A DNA stretch of 64,000 nt from the NCBI GenBank assembly GCA_021018815.1, contig JAITYX010000022.1, positions 2,852,001 to 2,916,000 on the forward strand, written 5' to 3'. Below the pieces are notes generated by a model. That model saw only the letters and a list, made by a program, of their open reading frames with translations, did no database searches and had not been told where the DNA came from. Positions 1 through 11,759 of the stretch are shown here, in pieces. The stretch comes from Talinum fruticosum. Taxonomy: Eukaryota; Streptophyta; Magnoliopsida; Caryophyllales; Talinaceae. How positions within the stretch are numbered: the stretch's first letter is position 1; every line of letters begins with the position of its first letter. Made by a program: the position numbers and the translations under genes.

Positions 1-566
1 TCTCCCTTACTCTTACCTTTCGTTACTCCTAAACGGATCCTAAGCCCCATGTTCGAAACTTAAAACGAAATCCGACAAGAACTTGTCATTTTTGCTTTCA
101 CTTTATTCATAGGTTTCGATCACATCCTATTACATTCGATATTCATGACACATTAAAAGTCTATCGTACCCAAGTTAATGTCAGTCAACAAGTGCAAATT
201 AAAATAGCAGGGAAAAAGAAAATTCAGCAAGGCAATATTTTTAGATGGATAAATTATACGTAGTTGTAGATACCTTAAAAGTGTAATCTCTTTTCTATTT
301 ATTTGTTTTATTTGTTCTGTTATTTCGGTGATGAAACTCTAACCTTATTTGCATGCTCGAGTCAACATTGGAGTAGCACAAAAAGCCAACTACCCCATAA
401 AAAATTAAGCGAGTGTCAAGAATAGACCGTGGAAAAATCACCAAGGAACTGATGCCGCTTCGCAGGCCCCTTAGAATGATGCCGCTTCGGTCGGTTCAGC
501 TTCCTAGACTCTCCTCTATCCAGTTCTGGATTTTTTATTCAGCTTATCAATCAGCTTTGGGGTTAG

Positions 567-591
567 GTTTAGGGTTTCCTAAACCCTAAAC
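567..591. repeat. Inverted pair of telo-box motifs just upstream of a TATA box
   Basis: The arms GTTTAGGGTT (567-576) and AACCCTAAAC (582-591) are perfect reverse complements around a 5-nt centre. The site lies 6 bp upstream of the TATA box. Telo-boxes (AAACCCTAA) are known plant promoter elements; any role here is inferred. Confidence 0.6.
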
Positions 592-596
592 TTTCC

Positions 597-604
597 TATA
601 AATA
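597..604 (+). promoter_or_regulatory. TATA box (TATAAATA) of the LTR-like region
   Basis: TATAAATA is followed by GGAGGG and a CT-rich leader, a normal arrangement for a pol II start about 30 bp downstream. It may drive the retroelement transcript or an unrecognised gene; no convincing coding exon follows. Confidence 0.45.
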
Positions 605-1360
605 GGAGGGTTCTCTACCCTTATTTCACACACCATTGGCAGCTGGAAAATTCCCCCAAACTGCTGAAACTCTCTCCCTCTCTCTTCTTTACACTCTCTC
701 TCATTCTCTCTCTAAAAAACCCTTTCTACATCTCTCTCAAAAGGCCTTTTTTGCCTCTTTTGCTTGCCACTGCCATACCGTCACTATGCCAAAATCTGAT
801 CGCAAGCCTAACCGGTGGGTCAACCTAAATGCACCGTTCCAACACCCAAAGTTAGTTTTTTATATTTAATTTAATTTTTATTATTTATTGCTTTTCATAT
901 TGTAGATTCAAGATGTAATAACTTTACTTTCCACCCCTCCCGCTATAATTTTCTTCCTCGCTTTCCTTTATCTCGGTTTTTTTCTTTCTTTATTACTTTC
1001 ATTTAATTGTTTTCTTTTACTCCTTTACATCATATTTTGTTTGTTTTAATTCATGTCTTTTCCATGTTGTTTGCTTGTTTTCTTAACACCAATTTAAACT
1101 CACTTTTTAATTAGTAAAGACCGTATTTTGACGGGCGGAATGAAGAGTGTCTCTATTTTTTTGTACCTTTACTTGCGAGCACCGGATTATTGGTTTAAGA
1201 ATGATGAAGTCCTTTTTAAAACCTTTTTTGATTTTGAGTCTTTGTAATAAATTTAGAAAAGTGTTTCTTTTTATTTTCTTAGTTTTTATTTCAAAACTGA
1301 CTGGCGACTCCTATTTTTGGTCTCTTTTTATCCTTGAAATGCATCTCAGCTTTTACGTGT

Positions 1361-1492
1361 AGAAATCAAAGAATATTTGAAAATAAATTGACCGCCTTAA
1401 GGCACCTAGCTGAGCTTTTCTTTGCAAAAATCAAAGAAAATTTGAAAACAAATTGACAATCTTAAGCCATCTAGCCGAGATCGCCTCGGCAG
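1361..1492 (+). repeat. Two-copy direct repeat, period about 66 bp
   Basis: The segment starting near 1361 (AAATCAAAGAA, later AAATTGAC, CTTAAG and CTAGC) recurs from about 1427 with scattered substitutions. It lies just after the primer-binding-site-like motif and may be retroelement leader sequence. A GC-rich stretch of unknown nature (1490-1575) follows. Confidence 0.6.
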
Positions 1493-1499
1493 TCCCAAC

Positions 1500-2990
1500 T
1501 AGATGGCCAGCACCGGACATCATTTGCGGCGGGTCGGCCCCGGCGCCGGGCTGCTGCCGGAGCTTAGCTTCGAACAGGTAGTTCTACTTGTCTATTCCAG
1601 CAGATTTGTGGCAATTTGTTCTTTTTTTTTTTTTGATATGTCCGCCTAAAGGAAAATATCTCGAGACTTCTAAAATAGATTTAGAAAATAAAATGGTTTC
1701 TTAAAAAATCGCCAATCAAAATCCTCTCAAATCTATGTTTCAAAAGCCTTATTGTTCGCTTGATAAAAATTATCTCATGTGAAGCAAATATTCGTGAGCA
1801 AACTTGATCTGTTTTCCTAAGGGGACAGGTCGTGGCTCATACAGACAACACACAACTTAGTAAGACATAAAAGGTCATTATTAGAAACCAATCATTCTAC
1901 TATTAAACTTATCCCCAAAATGACATTCAACAAGCTAATTTGAACATAAGTATAAATTTCGCCATGGATTTGAGAGACAAAATAGATCAAAATTTGGTCC
2001 TCATATTAACTCAATATTCCAACATAACATAAAGGGTGTTTGACAATATTTTTACAAAAAAAATTTGGATAAAAAAACCAATTTGGATGTTTTGTAAATA
2101 TTGAGTCCAAAATGCTAATTTAAAAAGTTGTTTCCATTAGCTTTTTTATGATAATTTTTGTCTCATAACTTTACCTCAAATAACTATGATTTTACCAAAC
2201 AACTAACAACTAAAATTGTCAAAAAGGATCATAATCATTAAAAAGCAAACTCGAGTCATGTAAGCTTTTTAACTAATTCTATACTTGATTCCAACTCGTG
2301 AACACTCAAAGCCGATGTGAGCTTGATTTGACTCAAGTCCTCGTGACTAAAGAGCAAACTCGAATCATATAAGCCATAACTAATTCTATACTTGATTCCA
2401 ACTCGTAAAAACTCAAAGCTGATGTGAGCCAGCTTGATTTGACTCGAGCCCTCAAGGAGCTTCAGCACAGAGCCAAGCTAGCTGTTCATAACTTACAACC
2501 CTACCTGTGAGTCATGAGTGATCGATGACATTGACGAGTATGGGATATGATTTTGTTGATTATTGACTGTTTCGTCTGAGATTTCCCATTTGTTCACTTC
2601 TAACCTACTCACCCTCATGCAACGCACGTCTTCAAGCTTTAATTTACATTTCTTAACTAACTCATTCACGTAGCTATCTTCCAACCCATTGCCTTATACC
2701 AATCGTACTAATAAAAAACACAGAAAATTGACCAACCCTAGTATAATATATATGAATTCAATCAAACACATAATTAAATTAATCTTTAATGATATATAAA
2801 TTATAATATAGATTCAAGGTATAAATTTAAATTATCAAAAATAATATTTTATTTTAAATTTTTAAAAATTTATCCGTATTTTCATTATATTTTTTAAAAA
2901 ATTAAATTCTCTTTTAAATTACATCGTAGACCCTAGTATAAATATTGTTAATAGTGGCCGTCCACGTCTTTTGACGCGTTCCACACTGAA
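1500..2990. other. Intergenic, no gene seen
   Basis: AT-rich sequence with short ORFs that show no family resemblance. It contains the two-copy tandem repeat at 2240-2462. A stretch at about 2035-2230 opens with GGGTGTTTGACAATA and closes near ACCAAACAACTAACA, which looks like a decayed MITE but cannot be delimited. Confidence 0.5.
2240..2462 (+). repeat. Two-copy tandem repeat, period about 109 bp
   Basis: GCAAACTCGAGTCAT at 2245 recurs as GCAAACTCGAATCAT at 2354. The rest of both units matches closely, including ACTAATTCTATACTTGATTC and the TGATTTGACTC block, with a few small indels. The antisense ORF at 2256-2468 reads through both copies and is a by-product of the repeat. Confidence 0.75.
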
Positions 2991-3010
2991 TCCCTTTGTC
3001 TCTCTCTCTT

Positions 3011-3018
3011 TATAAATA
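3011..3018 (+). promoter_or_regulatory. TATA box of the AG-peptide gene
   Basis: TATAAATA lies 110 bp upstream of the start codon and is followed by a CT-rich leader (CT microsatellite around 3073-3092), typical of a plant 5'UTR. Confidence 0.7.
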
Positions 3019-3127
3019 CCCCCTGATCTCTCCTTCTCTTTCCATCTTCCATCCATCATCATATACATTTACTATCTCTCTCTCTCTCTCTACAAATCAA
3101 GCTCAACTGGTTAATAAAACACAAAAA

Positions 3128-3340
3128 ATGGCACAAATGAAGGCCTTGATTTTCGCTGCCGTGGTGGCGGTGCTGTCTGCAGCGGTGTCAGCCCAAGAAT
3201 TCGAGATGGCTCCGGCGCCATCGCCTGAGGGAGCTATGCCGCCGTCCATGGAGAAAGGTGCTTCATTCTCCTTGCCTGTGTCCGCGGCGATGATCGTCTC
3301 CTCATTGCTCGTGTCCTTGGCTGCAGCCTTCAACCACTAG
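3128..3340 (+). CDS. Arabinogalactan peptide (AG-peptide), GPI-anchored
   Basis: A 70-residue single-exon protein of the short classical AGP class. Residues 1-22 are a signal peptide ending in an Ala/Ser cleavage region (AAVSAQ). The mature part is tiny: it carries the Pro/Ala motif APAPSP around residues 28-33, where Hyp-O-arabinogalactan would be attached, and two further Pro residues. After MEKGASFS comes a hydrophobic tail (about residues 49-70, many Ala, Ser, Val and Leu), a predicted GPI-anchor signal that is removed. The product should sit on the outer face of the plasma membrane and in the wall. Length and layout match the Arabidopsis AG-peptides, closest in style to AGP23, but I do not assign an orthologue. 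The ATG at 3128 is chosen because it opens the signal peptide; the longer upstream reading starts at a non-ATG codon and runs through the TATA box. The antisense ORF here is a shadow. Confidence 0.88.
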   Translation: MAQMKALIFAAVVAVLSAAVSAQEFEMAPAPSPEGAMPPSMEKGASFSLPVSAAMIVSSLLVSLAAAFNH

Positions 3341-3560
3341 ACACCATTCAATGTTCTCTCTCCTGCTCTCTTTGCTGCTGCTCGTCTTGGTTTGGAGAGA
3401 TACATATTCATCATATACCTTTGATTTTGATAATTCTTTGTATTTTTCTCAGATTATTTTGGGTTTGACATCCATTTAATTTTTTACTTTTGATGAATAA
3501 GTACACATATGTACATGTACGATTTAATTCTATTGGACTAAATATATACAAAATTACAGA

Positions 3561-3562
<2 letters not shown>

Positions 3563-3592
<30 letters not shown>
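3563..3592. repeat. (AT)n microsatellite
   Basis: Fifteen AT units in the 3' flank of the AG-peptide gene. Confidence 0.95.
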
Positions 3593-3594
<2 letters not shown>

Positions 3595-3959
3595 CAATAT
3601 GAAATGTCGTGGTTTTATCCCGAATTTTAATGTATCACTTGTAAATTTCTTCCTTTTATTCTTCAACTTTTATTGTATTGTATCGATGTTAATTAATACA
3701 GTAGTCGATAAATTACATAACTATATATATGTAGGAGAGATTTGAAAACCGATATCGAGGGCGAATTTTTGTAAATATAGCATAAGCTTGCTTGTTATTA
3801 TCTCCATCTCCATGATATAACTCAACATTTAATCCGTCCAAGTACCCAAAAACTACACCATCATGAGAATAAATAAGTACTTCAACCGGTCCAAAATTTC
3901 TCACTATAAAATAGAAATAATTTATCATTCTCAAATGAAATTATGGCTAATGATATTGA

Positions 3960-4206
3960 GCGTGTTTGGAAATAACTTTTAGCTTAGCATTGAATTAGAT
4001 GTTAGTCATTAGTTGATTAAATTAATTACTTGTATTAATGGTTTAAATTAATTATTTCTTGTAAAATGTTCAGTGAAATTAATTGTTTCTTAAAAAGATG
4101 AGAGATAAAAAAATTAATTTACAAAAAACTAATTAAAAAATTAAAAATTATTCTTGCAGAAGTAAAAAGTAATATAAAAATTAACTTTCCAAACAATTTT
4201 TTTAGT
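3960..4206. mobile_element. Possible AT-rich foldback MITE
   Basis: The left end GTGTTTGGAAATAACTTTT resembles the reverse complement of the right end, which reads TTAACTTTCCAAACA followed by ATT. The roughly 245-bp interior is very AT-rich and shows no ORF. GTTTGGAAA-type ends are common in plant MITEs. I could not settle a clean target-site duplication, so the edges are approximate. Confidence 0.35.
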
Positions 4207-4837
4207 AAAAATGTAAAAATTCTTTAAAACCCCCTTTTTGTCACAAAAAGTTTGATAGAGAGAACTTTCAGAAGCCCATTTCCACACTTGACAATCCAAC
4301 TCTCATAGACGAGACCCTTGGCCGAACCGCCAAACTTTTTTTTTTTTTTTTTGTGGTCTCCTAACATGGGGGATTTAAAGTATATTAATTGTTTAAAATG
4401 GAGAGGTAGAACAAGTTTGATTATTGACTCATATTTAAGAGTGCTAATATGCCGAATACATGGAGAGGTAGAACAAGTTCGATTAAAGTCCTAAGTACAA
4501 AGGCATAGTTACTTTATTTATATGTTAGTTGGTCTAAATATAAAGTTTCGATTACTTCGTACATTAAACATTCTAACCAACTAATACATGTTATAGATAC
4601 CAATATTGAATCTTAATTCTCTCAAATAGAAAATAAAGTTATTGTCAATCAAGTTAGAAGCTCTAGGTGGTTCTACAAGTAATTGACTTTTTAAAAATAG
4701 TTTAAAATTTAAGCAAAAATTAATAGAATTCGCCTTTCATTTTAAGAATTCTCTAAATTGACAAAACACTTGAGCAAAGGCAATAATTTTTTATTTTTAA
4801 TATTTAAAATATCGAGTTTATAATAATCTAAAATAAG

Positions 4838-4838
<1 letters not shown>

Positions 4839-4883
<45 letters not shown>
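4839..4883. repeat. (TA)n microsatellite
   Basis: About 22 uninterrupted TA units, 50-100 bp upstream of the inferred CDC123 first exon and thus within its promoter region. Confidence 0.95.
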
Positions 4884-4885
<2 letters not shown>

Positions 4886-4929
4886 CCAAGATAAAAAAAA
4901 AAAAAAATCAACTTGCACCATTCTAGAGT

Positions 4930-6158
4930 CTAAATTTTTTTGCCTGACCGAGCCTCTCTCGCAATCCCTCCACTCATCCCCGCCGTGAATTTTGCTGCTT
5001 GTACGCCCGTAGTTGGATTTCCCTGTGCTCCCTGATTCTCTCTCTTGCCAGCCCTTGATTTGCCGGCGTAGTCCTCAACACCGCCACTGAAGATTCTCTG
5101 AGCGTGAGTAATTCGTGCGTTTGTTCGATTGTTTTCTTCCCAAATTTTGTTTCTCGTTACTTTCCCTAAATTTTGATGTAGCATTGCTTTATAATTTGTG
5201 ACTGTTATCGTGTGATTCTTATCTTTTGCAATCTTGTTTTATATCTTTCTGTGGAATATTTGTAAAGATATGATTTTTGAAACTAAAAAATCAAGAATGA
5301 TCAATCCAGCTAACCCTATGTGTGTTATAGTAGATGATAAATACAAACCAATTTCAAATTAGTTCAGAGTAATTGATTTATTCGGTGGGTCATTAATTAA
5401 TATTGCTGAGAAATTTTGGAAATATGGATTAAGGATTATTCCCATGAATTGGTTTTGTTTTGGAATTGAAATCTTTGCTATTGCTTATGTGCAGAGGCAA
5501 ATTGCTAATTATAGTGAAATGTATTTGCTGTAAATATTTTGTTTAGTGTGAATTGACAAAACACTTGAGCAAGGTTATATTCATCTCTATAACTCAGGTG
5601 GGATGAAATCAGGACTGTGACTGAGGCCAACTTCTGGTGTATTTACATGTTGTAAGTTGTGTTATTTGGACTTCTTATTCACCTCGAGAACCTGTGTTCA
5701 TATATTGACACTATGACATGGAGGCGTACACTTGGTTGTCGGACATCTGAGTACGTATCCATATCAAGTGCTCGTAGCAGATTCTGATTATTAAAGCTGG
5801 TTTGCTGCCCTGTACTTAATTTTTCCTCTTAAAATTGGATTAGTTTGGTGGTAGAGATAGCGTGGGCACCATTACTGAATGGAATTGTTAATTTGCAAGA
5901 GTTGTGAGTTTGCACGTGAGCTTTTGAGTGGTTATTGTGGGGTATGATGTTAGAACTTAGAGGGTAGGTCCTTGTTGGAGGGAGAAGTATTCTAGTCATA
6001 GCTTTTGTGATCATAAATTTCTTTTCTTCAATTGTGATGGTATCCTCTGGATTTTGCAACTGTCTGTATCATCATCTTCTTCAGTTTTGACTTTGCTGGC
6101 TGGTTGGTTGTCTTTTCTGTTCCTGCTGTAAAACTCTGTTTTTCATTTTCTACAGAAA
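4930..6158 (+). other. CDC123 5'UTR: non-coding exon 1 and 5'UTR intron (5104-6155)
   Basis: A CT/GC-richer leader without ATG ends at 5103 in AGC|GTGAGT, a good donor. The matching acceptor is the pyrimidine-rich TTTTCTACAG ending at 6155, three bases before the CDC123 start codon. The 1052-bp intron is T-rich, as plant introns are. The transcript start is not visible; 4930 is a guess from base composition. Confidence 0.65.
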
Positions 6159-7166
6159 ATGAAGCAAGAAGAAGTAGATCGTTGTCAGATTCAAGAGTGG
6201 TATCCACAATTTAAGCCAGTCTCATTAAAGACCATTATTCATGAACTCCCAGAATCCTTTATCCAGTATTTGCTTGAAGATTCAGGGCCGTTTCTTCTTC
6301 CCACATCTGTCTCAAATGAAGATGCCTTGCCCCAGAGAATTCATAAATCTGAAGAAGAGGAGGACTTTGAAGTTTCAGAAGGGTCTGAAGATGAATCAGA
6401 GAAACCTCTACCACCACCGTCTTTTCCAGAACTTGAAATGAGAATAAAGCAGTCCATTGAATCCCTTGGTGGTGCGATCTTCCCTAAGCTGAATTGGAGT
6501 TCACCAAAAGACACTGCTTGGATTAGCCCCACGGGAACCCTTAAATGCACATCATTTAGTGACATAGCCCTCTTATTACGGTCATCGGATTCAGTTGTCC
6601 ATGATTTGTGCCATGCATATGATTCATGCAGTGACAAAACTTTGTCAAGACCAGCACATTTCTACCTTGCCCTCCGCAAATGGTACCCATCTCTGAGGCC
6701 AGAGATGGAGTTCCGTTGCTTTGTCCGTGCTGGGCAACTCGTGGGAATTTCTCAGCGTGAAGTCACTGCCTATTATCCATCTCTGTTGGAGAGGAAAGAT
6801 GAACTTAAAGAGCTTATTGGTGATTTTTTCACTGACCATGTTGAAGGAAGGTTCAAATCTGAAAACTACACATTCGATGTCTATGTCACTGAAGACAGAA
6901 GGGTCAAGTTGATGGATTTCAATCCTTGGGGTGCATTTACATTGCCTTTGCTGTTTGATTGGGAGGAATTGGAGCGCGGTGAGAGGGCAGAGGAGGAGAT
7001 CGATTTCAGAATTGTGGAGAGCCAATGCACTGTGCGCCCTGGTTTGAAGACAGCAGTTCCTTATGATTATATTGACATGAGCCCGGGGAGTGGCTGGGAC
7101 GAATTTCTGAGGAATGCCGATGAGAATTTGCGTCAACAGATGAGGTCCCCTGAAGCAGGTGCCTAG
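6159..7166 (+). CDS. CDC123: CDC123/D123 family protein (eIF2 assembly chaperone)
   Basis: A 335-residue single coding exon, close to the usual length in plants (about 336). In yeast and animals Cdc123 binds the gamma subunit of eIF2 and is needed to assemble the eIF2 trimer; it has an ATP-grasp-like fold and acts in the cytosol. Visible features are the N-terminal QIQEWYPQFK (residues 10-19), an acidic insert rich in Glu, Asp and Ser (64-81), the signature KLNWSSPKDTAW (110-121), RKWYPSLRPEMEFRCFVR (173-190) and DVYVTEDRRVKLMDFNPWG (240-258). D240, D253 and N255 sit where the ATP-grasp metal ligands are expected. The C-terminus is short and polar. The ATG lies three bases after the 5'UTR splice acceptor, which fixes the start. 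The Arabidopsis counterpart is, from memory, At4g05440 (EDA35). No frame breaks are seen, and ORFs on the other strand are shadows. Confidence 0.95.
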   Translation: MKQEEVDRCQIQEWYPQFKPVSLKTIIHELPESFIQYLLEDSGPFLLPTSVSNEDALPQRIHKSEEEEDFEVSEGSEDESEKPLPPPSFPELEMRIKQSIESLGGAIFPKLNWSSPKDTAWISPTGTLKCTSFSDIALLLRSSDSVVHDLCHAYDSCSDKTLSRPAHFYLALRKWYPSLRPEMEFRCFVRAGQLVGISQREVTAYYPSLLERKDELKELIGDFFTDHVEGRFKSENYTFDVYVTEDRRVKLMDFNPWGAFTLPLLFDWEELERGERAEEEIDFRIVESQCTVRPGLKTAVPYDYIDMSPGSGWDEFLRNADENLRQQMRSPEAGA

Positions 7167-9535
7167 GCACTTGGGCCTCTGGCTCTATAACTTAGTGATT
7201 AGTCCCTAATTATTTTTTTTTCCTACTGGATGCACTCTTATCCAGCTGAGTGTTTTTTTGTTGTAGTCTTGTTTTCCCTCATTGGTTGAAACTGTGATAT
7301 AGGTAGAAAGGACAATGGTTATGTCAGTTCCATTGGTAAGATTTTTAAGTGAATGTTTTGGTTTTCCACAGTGGAGCTTCACTTAGCTGGTGTGTTTCTT
7401 GGCAAACAGGCTGTTCAGTTTTGGTTTGGATTAGGTTAGGTTTTGATTGAGTTGGATTTGGGACATTGCGTTGGAGTATTGTTGGATGGTTTTCAGTGTT
7501 GTTCCATTTGTCCAAGTTTTGAAGAAAAATAGAAAATACAACTGTCATTAGCCAGCAAGATGTCTACTTTATCATACAAATCAGGAAGTCAAATATAGGT
7601 CAGTTTTGCTCAATCTCAATTAGTGTACTCAAGCCGTGGTGGGTGTACTACTGCAATTTATTTGGAGGAAAATAGGATAGAGACTGGTGGGATCTTTGAT
7701 TTGTGTAACTCCAGTAGAGAGTGGCAGGATGTTTTTGATTTCGAAACTCCCTTCGTGTTCTTGCGAAATGACATTAGAAATGTCTCTGCAATTTATTTGC
7801 AAAATGACAGGATGTTCTTCTTGCAAACCCAACCGAGTATGAGGTTAGTCGAAGTACTCCTTGTGTCCTATAAAAGTTTATTTTATTTGACCAATTTTAA
7901 CAATTTTTATGATATTGAAGTGGCATATACATACATGAGGTTGAATTCATTTCAACTGCATGTCAGATGATGCGATTATAATTAAATGAGGAATGGAACT
8001 TGAAACTTAACGCTCGCACAGCCATAATTTTGACGATTGTGCCAAGGGTTTGCATATTGTAAAAACCACTAATATCAATTATACTTGTTTTTATGCATAT
8101 GATTGGTTGTTCAAGAGATCAGTTCAGTAGAATATGTAAAAGAAAAAAAAAAACCCCGATATAATGTTGTAACCCACTAAACCTTCCACCATGACTTAAT
8201 TTAATTAAAAAAGTCCAATATAATCATTTGTAAAGTTTAATTAATTTTTATCCATCTAACTATTTAACTTTAAAATGGGTAAGCTCTTATTTAGGAGACC
8301 CAATAAACTGCGCACGGGGTAGAGTGGAGCGAAACAAATTCCGATGGGTCTATTATACACCTAGTCATATAGTGTTAGATATAACCCCTAGAAAAACTTT
8401 ATCATTTTTTAAAAAAAAGTTAATTAAATATACACTAATATTTCATTAGATATTTATAAAGGTTCATTGTTAGACTTATAAATTAACGTTTGATCTAAAT
8501 TTTACCAACTTTGATCAAATAATTTTACATAAAAAGAGTAGTAATAAGTTAAATTATAAAAGAAAAAAACTCGTACAGGTATGTTAAAAAACAAAATAAT
8601 AACAATAAATTCCTACAAATTAATTTATAGATATTTAATATCTATAAATAAAAAAAGAAGCAAAAATTGAAAAAGGAAAAGAAACAAGGAACGAAGGAAT
8701 GAAACTTCAAATAAAAATAATAGTGTGACAAAGTGTCAAAGACAATAATAAAAAGACCTAAGTGAGCTTGCCGGGAGAGGGGTGGGGGACTGCTCAAAGG
8801 AAGTGAAATTTGTGAACAAACCCCGACCCAACTAATACATTATGCGGCTGCCATAATTCAATCTTAGATCTCGTAATTAAAAGACGCCAACCAAATTAGT
8901 GGCATATACACTAAACATGTGAGAATTCTAGCCCACAGAAAAATAATGAGAATTCATGGGTCAAACATAATAATGTATCATCTGTAAATATAGTCTAGCC
9001 CACAAAAATGAAAACCACCTGCAACCGACTGCATAAACATCTCCAATAATTTGACCCACCTACAATCACATATATTTCACAACTAAAACATAAGAGAATG
9101 AAATTTGATTTGCTTTGTAAGTTGTAAATATAGTTTTGCATAGCCCCCTTTGGGGAGGGGCTCTTTTAAGCATAAGTTTACTTCTACCACGACCCAAAAT
9201 TGATACGACCCATTTCCCCTTTCTTTTTTAAACTCCCATGCTTCTGCTAGCAGCCACATTTAGATAGACATAACAAACGAGTCATTCTATTCAGGCTAGA
9301 TTGAAGCTAGCCAGGATCATATTTGACTTCAATCAACTACCCTTATAAGATTGTTAAGACTATAAACTCGAATTTCAGATTGGAAAACTTTGGGATAGGT
9401 TAGGTTGGGTTTTCTGGATTGGATTTGATATTGGATCGTTTGTGCTTCATCATACTAGTATTATGTAATCAAATACGGGTTAATTTTACCAAATATGCAT
9501 GTAACTACAGTAGATGATGAAGTATTCAGCATAAC
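7167..9535. other. CDC123 3' flank and intergenic spacer
   Basis: The first 300-400 bp are probably CDC123 3'UTR, T-rich with no further coding. Between 7623 and 7840 the phrase CTGCAATTTATTTG and relatives recur loosely. The remainder is AT-rich, with no ORF of recognisable family. A transcript end for the minus-strand MKP1 gene is expected near 9540. Confidence 0.5.
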
Positions 9536-9539
9536 TTCA

Positions 9540-9940
9540 ACATATCGGTAACAATGGCGGAACCTGGCCATCATTTTTCATTCACAAAAGAACAGCAGCA
9601 GCACTGAATAACATCTATTCGGAAGGAAGGACAACTCTAAATTGCTTTCTTCTGTGATGACTGCCATAGAAGTAGTGAAACGAGCCAAAACTAAAACTAG
9701 TTAAAATAAAATGGCTGTCTACATTTCGGCATAAATTACCTCCGCATCGAGCTGTCTCCTATGTTCTACTATACGATGATTGGAAAATCCCGAAAGAAAA
9801 GAGAAGGAGAAATCCTAGCAACAATTCTGAATATACATGGCGGTTTGACTAAATCAGTTTAAAAGAAATTCACAAGTGCAATTTGAGGGAATCAGATTAC
9901 TGTACATCCAGGTTAGCAGGTTCCTGCCCCTGCAAACTAC
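9540..9940 (-). other. MKP1: Probable MKP1 3'UTR terminal exon
   Basis: On the minus strand the sequence CTTTCTTTCATTCGCAG ending at 9941 is a strong splice acceptor after a pyrimidine tract. It pairs with a donor (GAG|GTAATA) at 11674/11673, just past the MKP1 stop codon, which makes a 3'UTR intron of 9941-11673. The 3' end near 9540 is only an estimate. No coding potential is seen. Confidence 0.4.
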
Positions 9941-10649
9941 CTGCGAATGAAAGAAAGACGAAAAGCAGATACTGTTATGGGTTGCATAATGAACGATACA
10001 CCTTATGAAATTAGATTAATTGAACTTACTTATACATACAATTAACACAGTAATATATGCAATTAAGGTACATAGTAACATATGCAATTAAGGTACATAA
10101 TGTACTCTCCCAAATATATGAAGTCTTACCCTTCGAATTTGAAAGGTGATGTTCTATATAATGGTAAGCATAAAAGACCTTGAATGCCTTTGACTCTATA
10201 GGAAAACAAGTATATGATGACGATAAGCAAGGCAACTAATTTTAGACCAAATAATCTGACGTTTAACAACCCGTCTAGATATGACAGTTTCATGCCAAAT
10301 GTCAAAATGGTAGTAACATCTCAGTGGCTGTTGTTGCTGATTGGCATATTATCTGTGCACGTCATGTCCAAGCCAACGGCTCAAGCACGTCCAAGTAGAT
10401 CTCTAGAAAATAACCCAAAGCCCATATAAAAATTGACCAAAACTCAAATCAAATTGATACAGATTGGACAAACCAATACCGATTACATTTCCTCGACAAA
10501 TTTATTTGACCAACTGAGAACAGACATCTTGGATTTGTATCCATAATCCCGAAAATCCAACCTCTGTTCAATTAATCTATTTGACCTGTCCGAATAAACC
10601 TAATCTAACCTAACCTGACCAACTTGTTTGCAAAGCCTGATTCCAAGGG

Positions 10650-10860
10650 AAACGAAAACCTATCTGCATCTGGCCTAACAGATTCGTAAGGACCTCAATG
10701 GAAATCTCATTGATACCTGGAGCTCCAATCCTAAGGTAAACCTATTCACACTTGGCCAAGGGGATTTACAGGAACCACTGTGCAGAGTCACCTCATTGGT
10801 ACTCCAATGTCCAAATCCCAAGGTAAACTCATTCACATTTGGCTTAGGGGGAACAACGGG
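10650..10860. repeat. Short tandem repeat array, period about 85-88 bp, in the MKP1 3'UTR intron
   Basis: GGTAAACCTATTCACACTTG at about 10735 and AGGTAAACTCATTCACATTT at about 10821 open two units that also share an ACCACTNT...GAGTCA block. A more diverged unit precedes them. The overlapping ORFs on both strands are repetitive and not taken as genes. Confidence 0.55.
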
Positions 10861-11759
10861 ACCACTATCTAGAGTCAACTCATCGATACTTGATGCTTGC
10901 ACTCCCAGTCAAAGTTCCCAGAAGCTTTTTCTTTCTACCATTCAATTCATTCTCCCCACGGTTCATTGCAAGCTCGTCTATATATTGTAGGAGAGCATGG
11001 CACAGTAGTCCAGATACATATTTGCCAATTTTTCATGGAGCTTCCTAAATACCTATGAAAGGTCCAAAACACGTCATCCGCCCCCAGACAAATGACTGGT
11101 ACTCAGATGAACATGCTGATAAGATGACACTTCATAATACACAACAGTATTGACACTTGACTGTATCATCAGAAAACTCTGCAGTATGCAATCTCACATC
11201 AAATTGCTTCAGATCTAAAATCACAAGGGATTTCCCTAAAAGTTGGACATGATCAAGATTTCAATTGAAGGAGATCCATAAATTTAAGAATATAAAATAA
11301 CACCGCAAAACATGTCAAAAACATGAAAGTTTCAATCATCGGTCTGTAAAAAACCATAGTTAATTTAGTATGACCCTATTTGTATATCAGTATAACTGAT
11401 CCTAAGAAAATAAGACTTTTATATTCCTCTCATGAACCATTGCAAGGTAGAAGCAATGCCCCCCCAAAAAAAAAAAAAACCCAACAGAACACATGATAAA
11501 AGATGATATCGCACTCAATTAACTGTATTTCAAAAGGATATGACACCATGTAAAACTTTAAGATTATTATTCAATTTGGAAATTGAGAGTCCAAGGACAA
11601 TGTGTACATCTGAGGAGTAGGATTTCCTTTCTTTTGCATATATCAAACAAATCAAAAGTCAAAAGTTTATTACCTCAAATGCTTTGTGAGGCAACGTTTC
11701 TTCAAAATGTCTACCAAAGAAACACCGGATGAGCATATTCTTCCCTAATTACTGTACTG

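Larger units (their letters stand above)
1..1310 (+). mobile_element. Probable degraded LTR of a Tat/Ogre-like Ty3 retrotransposon, with downstream primer-binding-site-like motif
   Basis: There is a promoter-like stretch: an inverted telomere-type motif at 567-591, a TATA box TATAAATA at 597-604 and a pyrimidine-rich leader after it. Further on, the sequence ends in a T-rich stretch followed by TGGCGACTCC at about 1302-1311. From memory, that decamer begins the tRNA-Arg primer-binding site used by many plant Tat/Ogre elements. No second LTR, gag or pol is visible afterwards, so this would be a solo or truncated LTR. The ORF at 636-869 is low-complexity leader and I do not treat it as a gene. 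The left boundary may lie outside the window. The call rests on recognising the motif order, not on an alignment. Confidence 0.45.
3341..4925. other. Intergenic between the AG-peptide gene and CDC123
   Basis: Begins with the 3'UTR of the AG-peptide gene (an AATAAG motif near 3495 may be its poly(A) signal). It then holds an AT microsatellite (3563-3592), a possible MITE (3960-4206), AT-rich filler and a TA microsatellite (4839-4883). No coding region is supported. Confidence 0.6.

Noticed and set aside
636..1362. ORFs in the first 1.4 kb as a small host gene
   Set aside because: Low-complexity Ser/Leu/Phe-rich translation of CT/TTT tracts; the order TATA, leader, primer-binding-site-like motif fits an LTR better.
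6341..7136. ORFs antisense to CDC123
   Set aside because: Shadows of a well-conserved coding exon; they have no independent family match.
10650..10990. Repeat peptides (VNEFTLGFG-like) as a secreted repeat protein
   Set aside because: They come from a short tandem DNA repeat in the MKP1 3'UTR intron; no start context or signal peptide.
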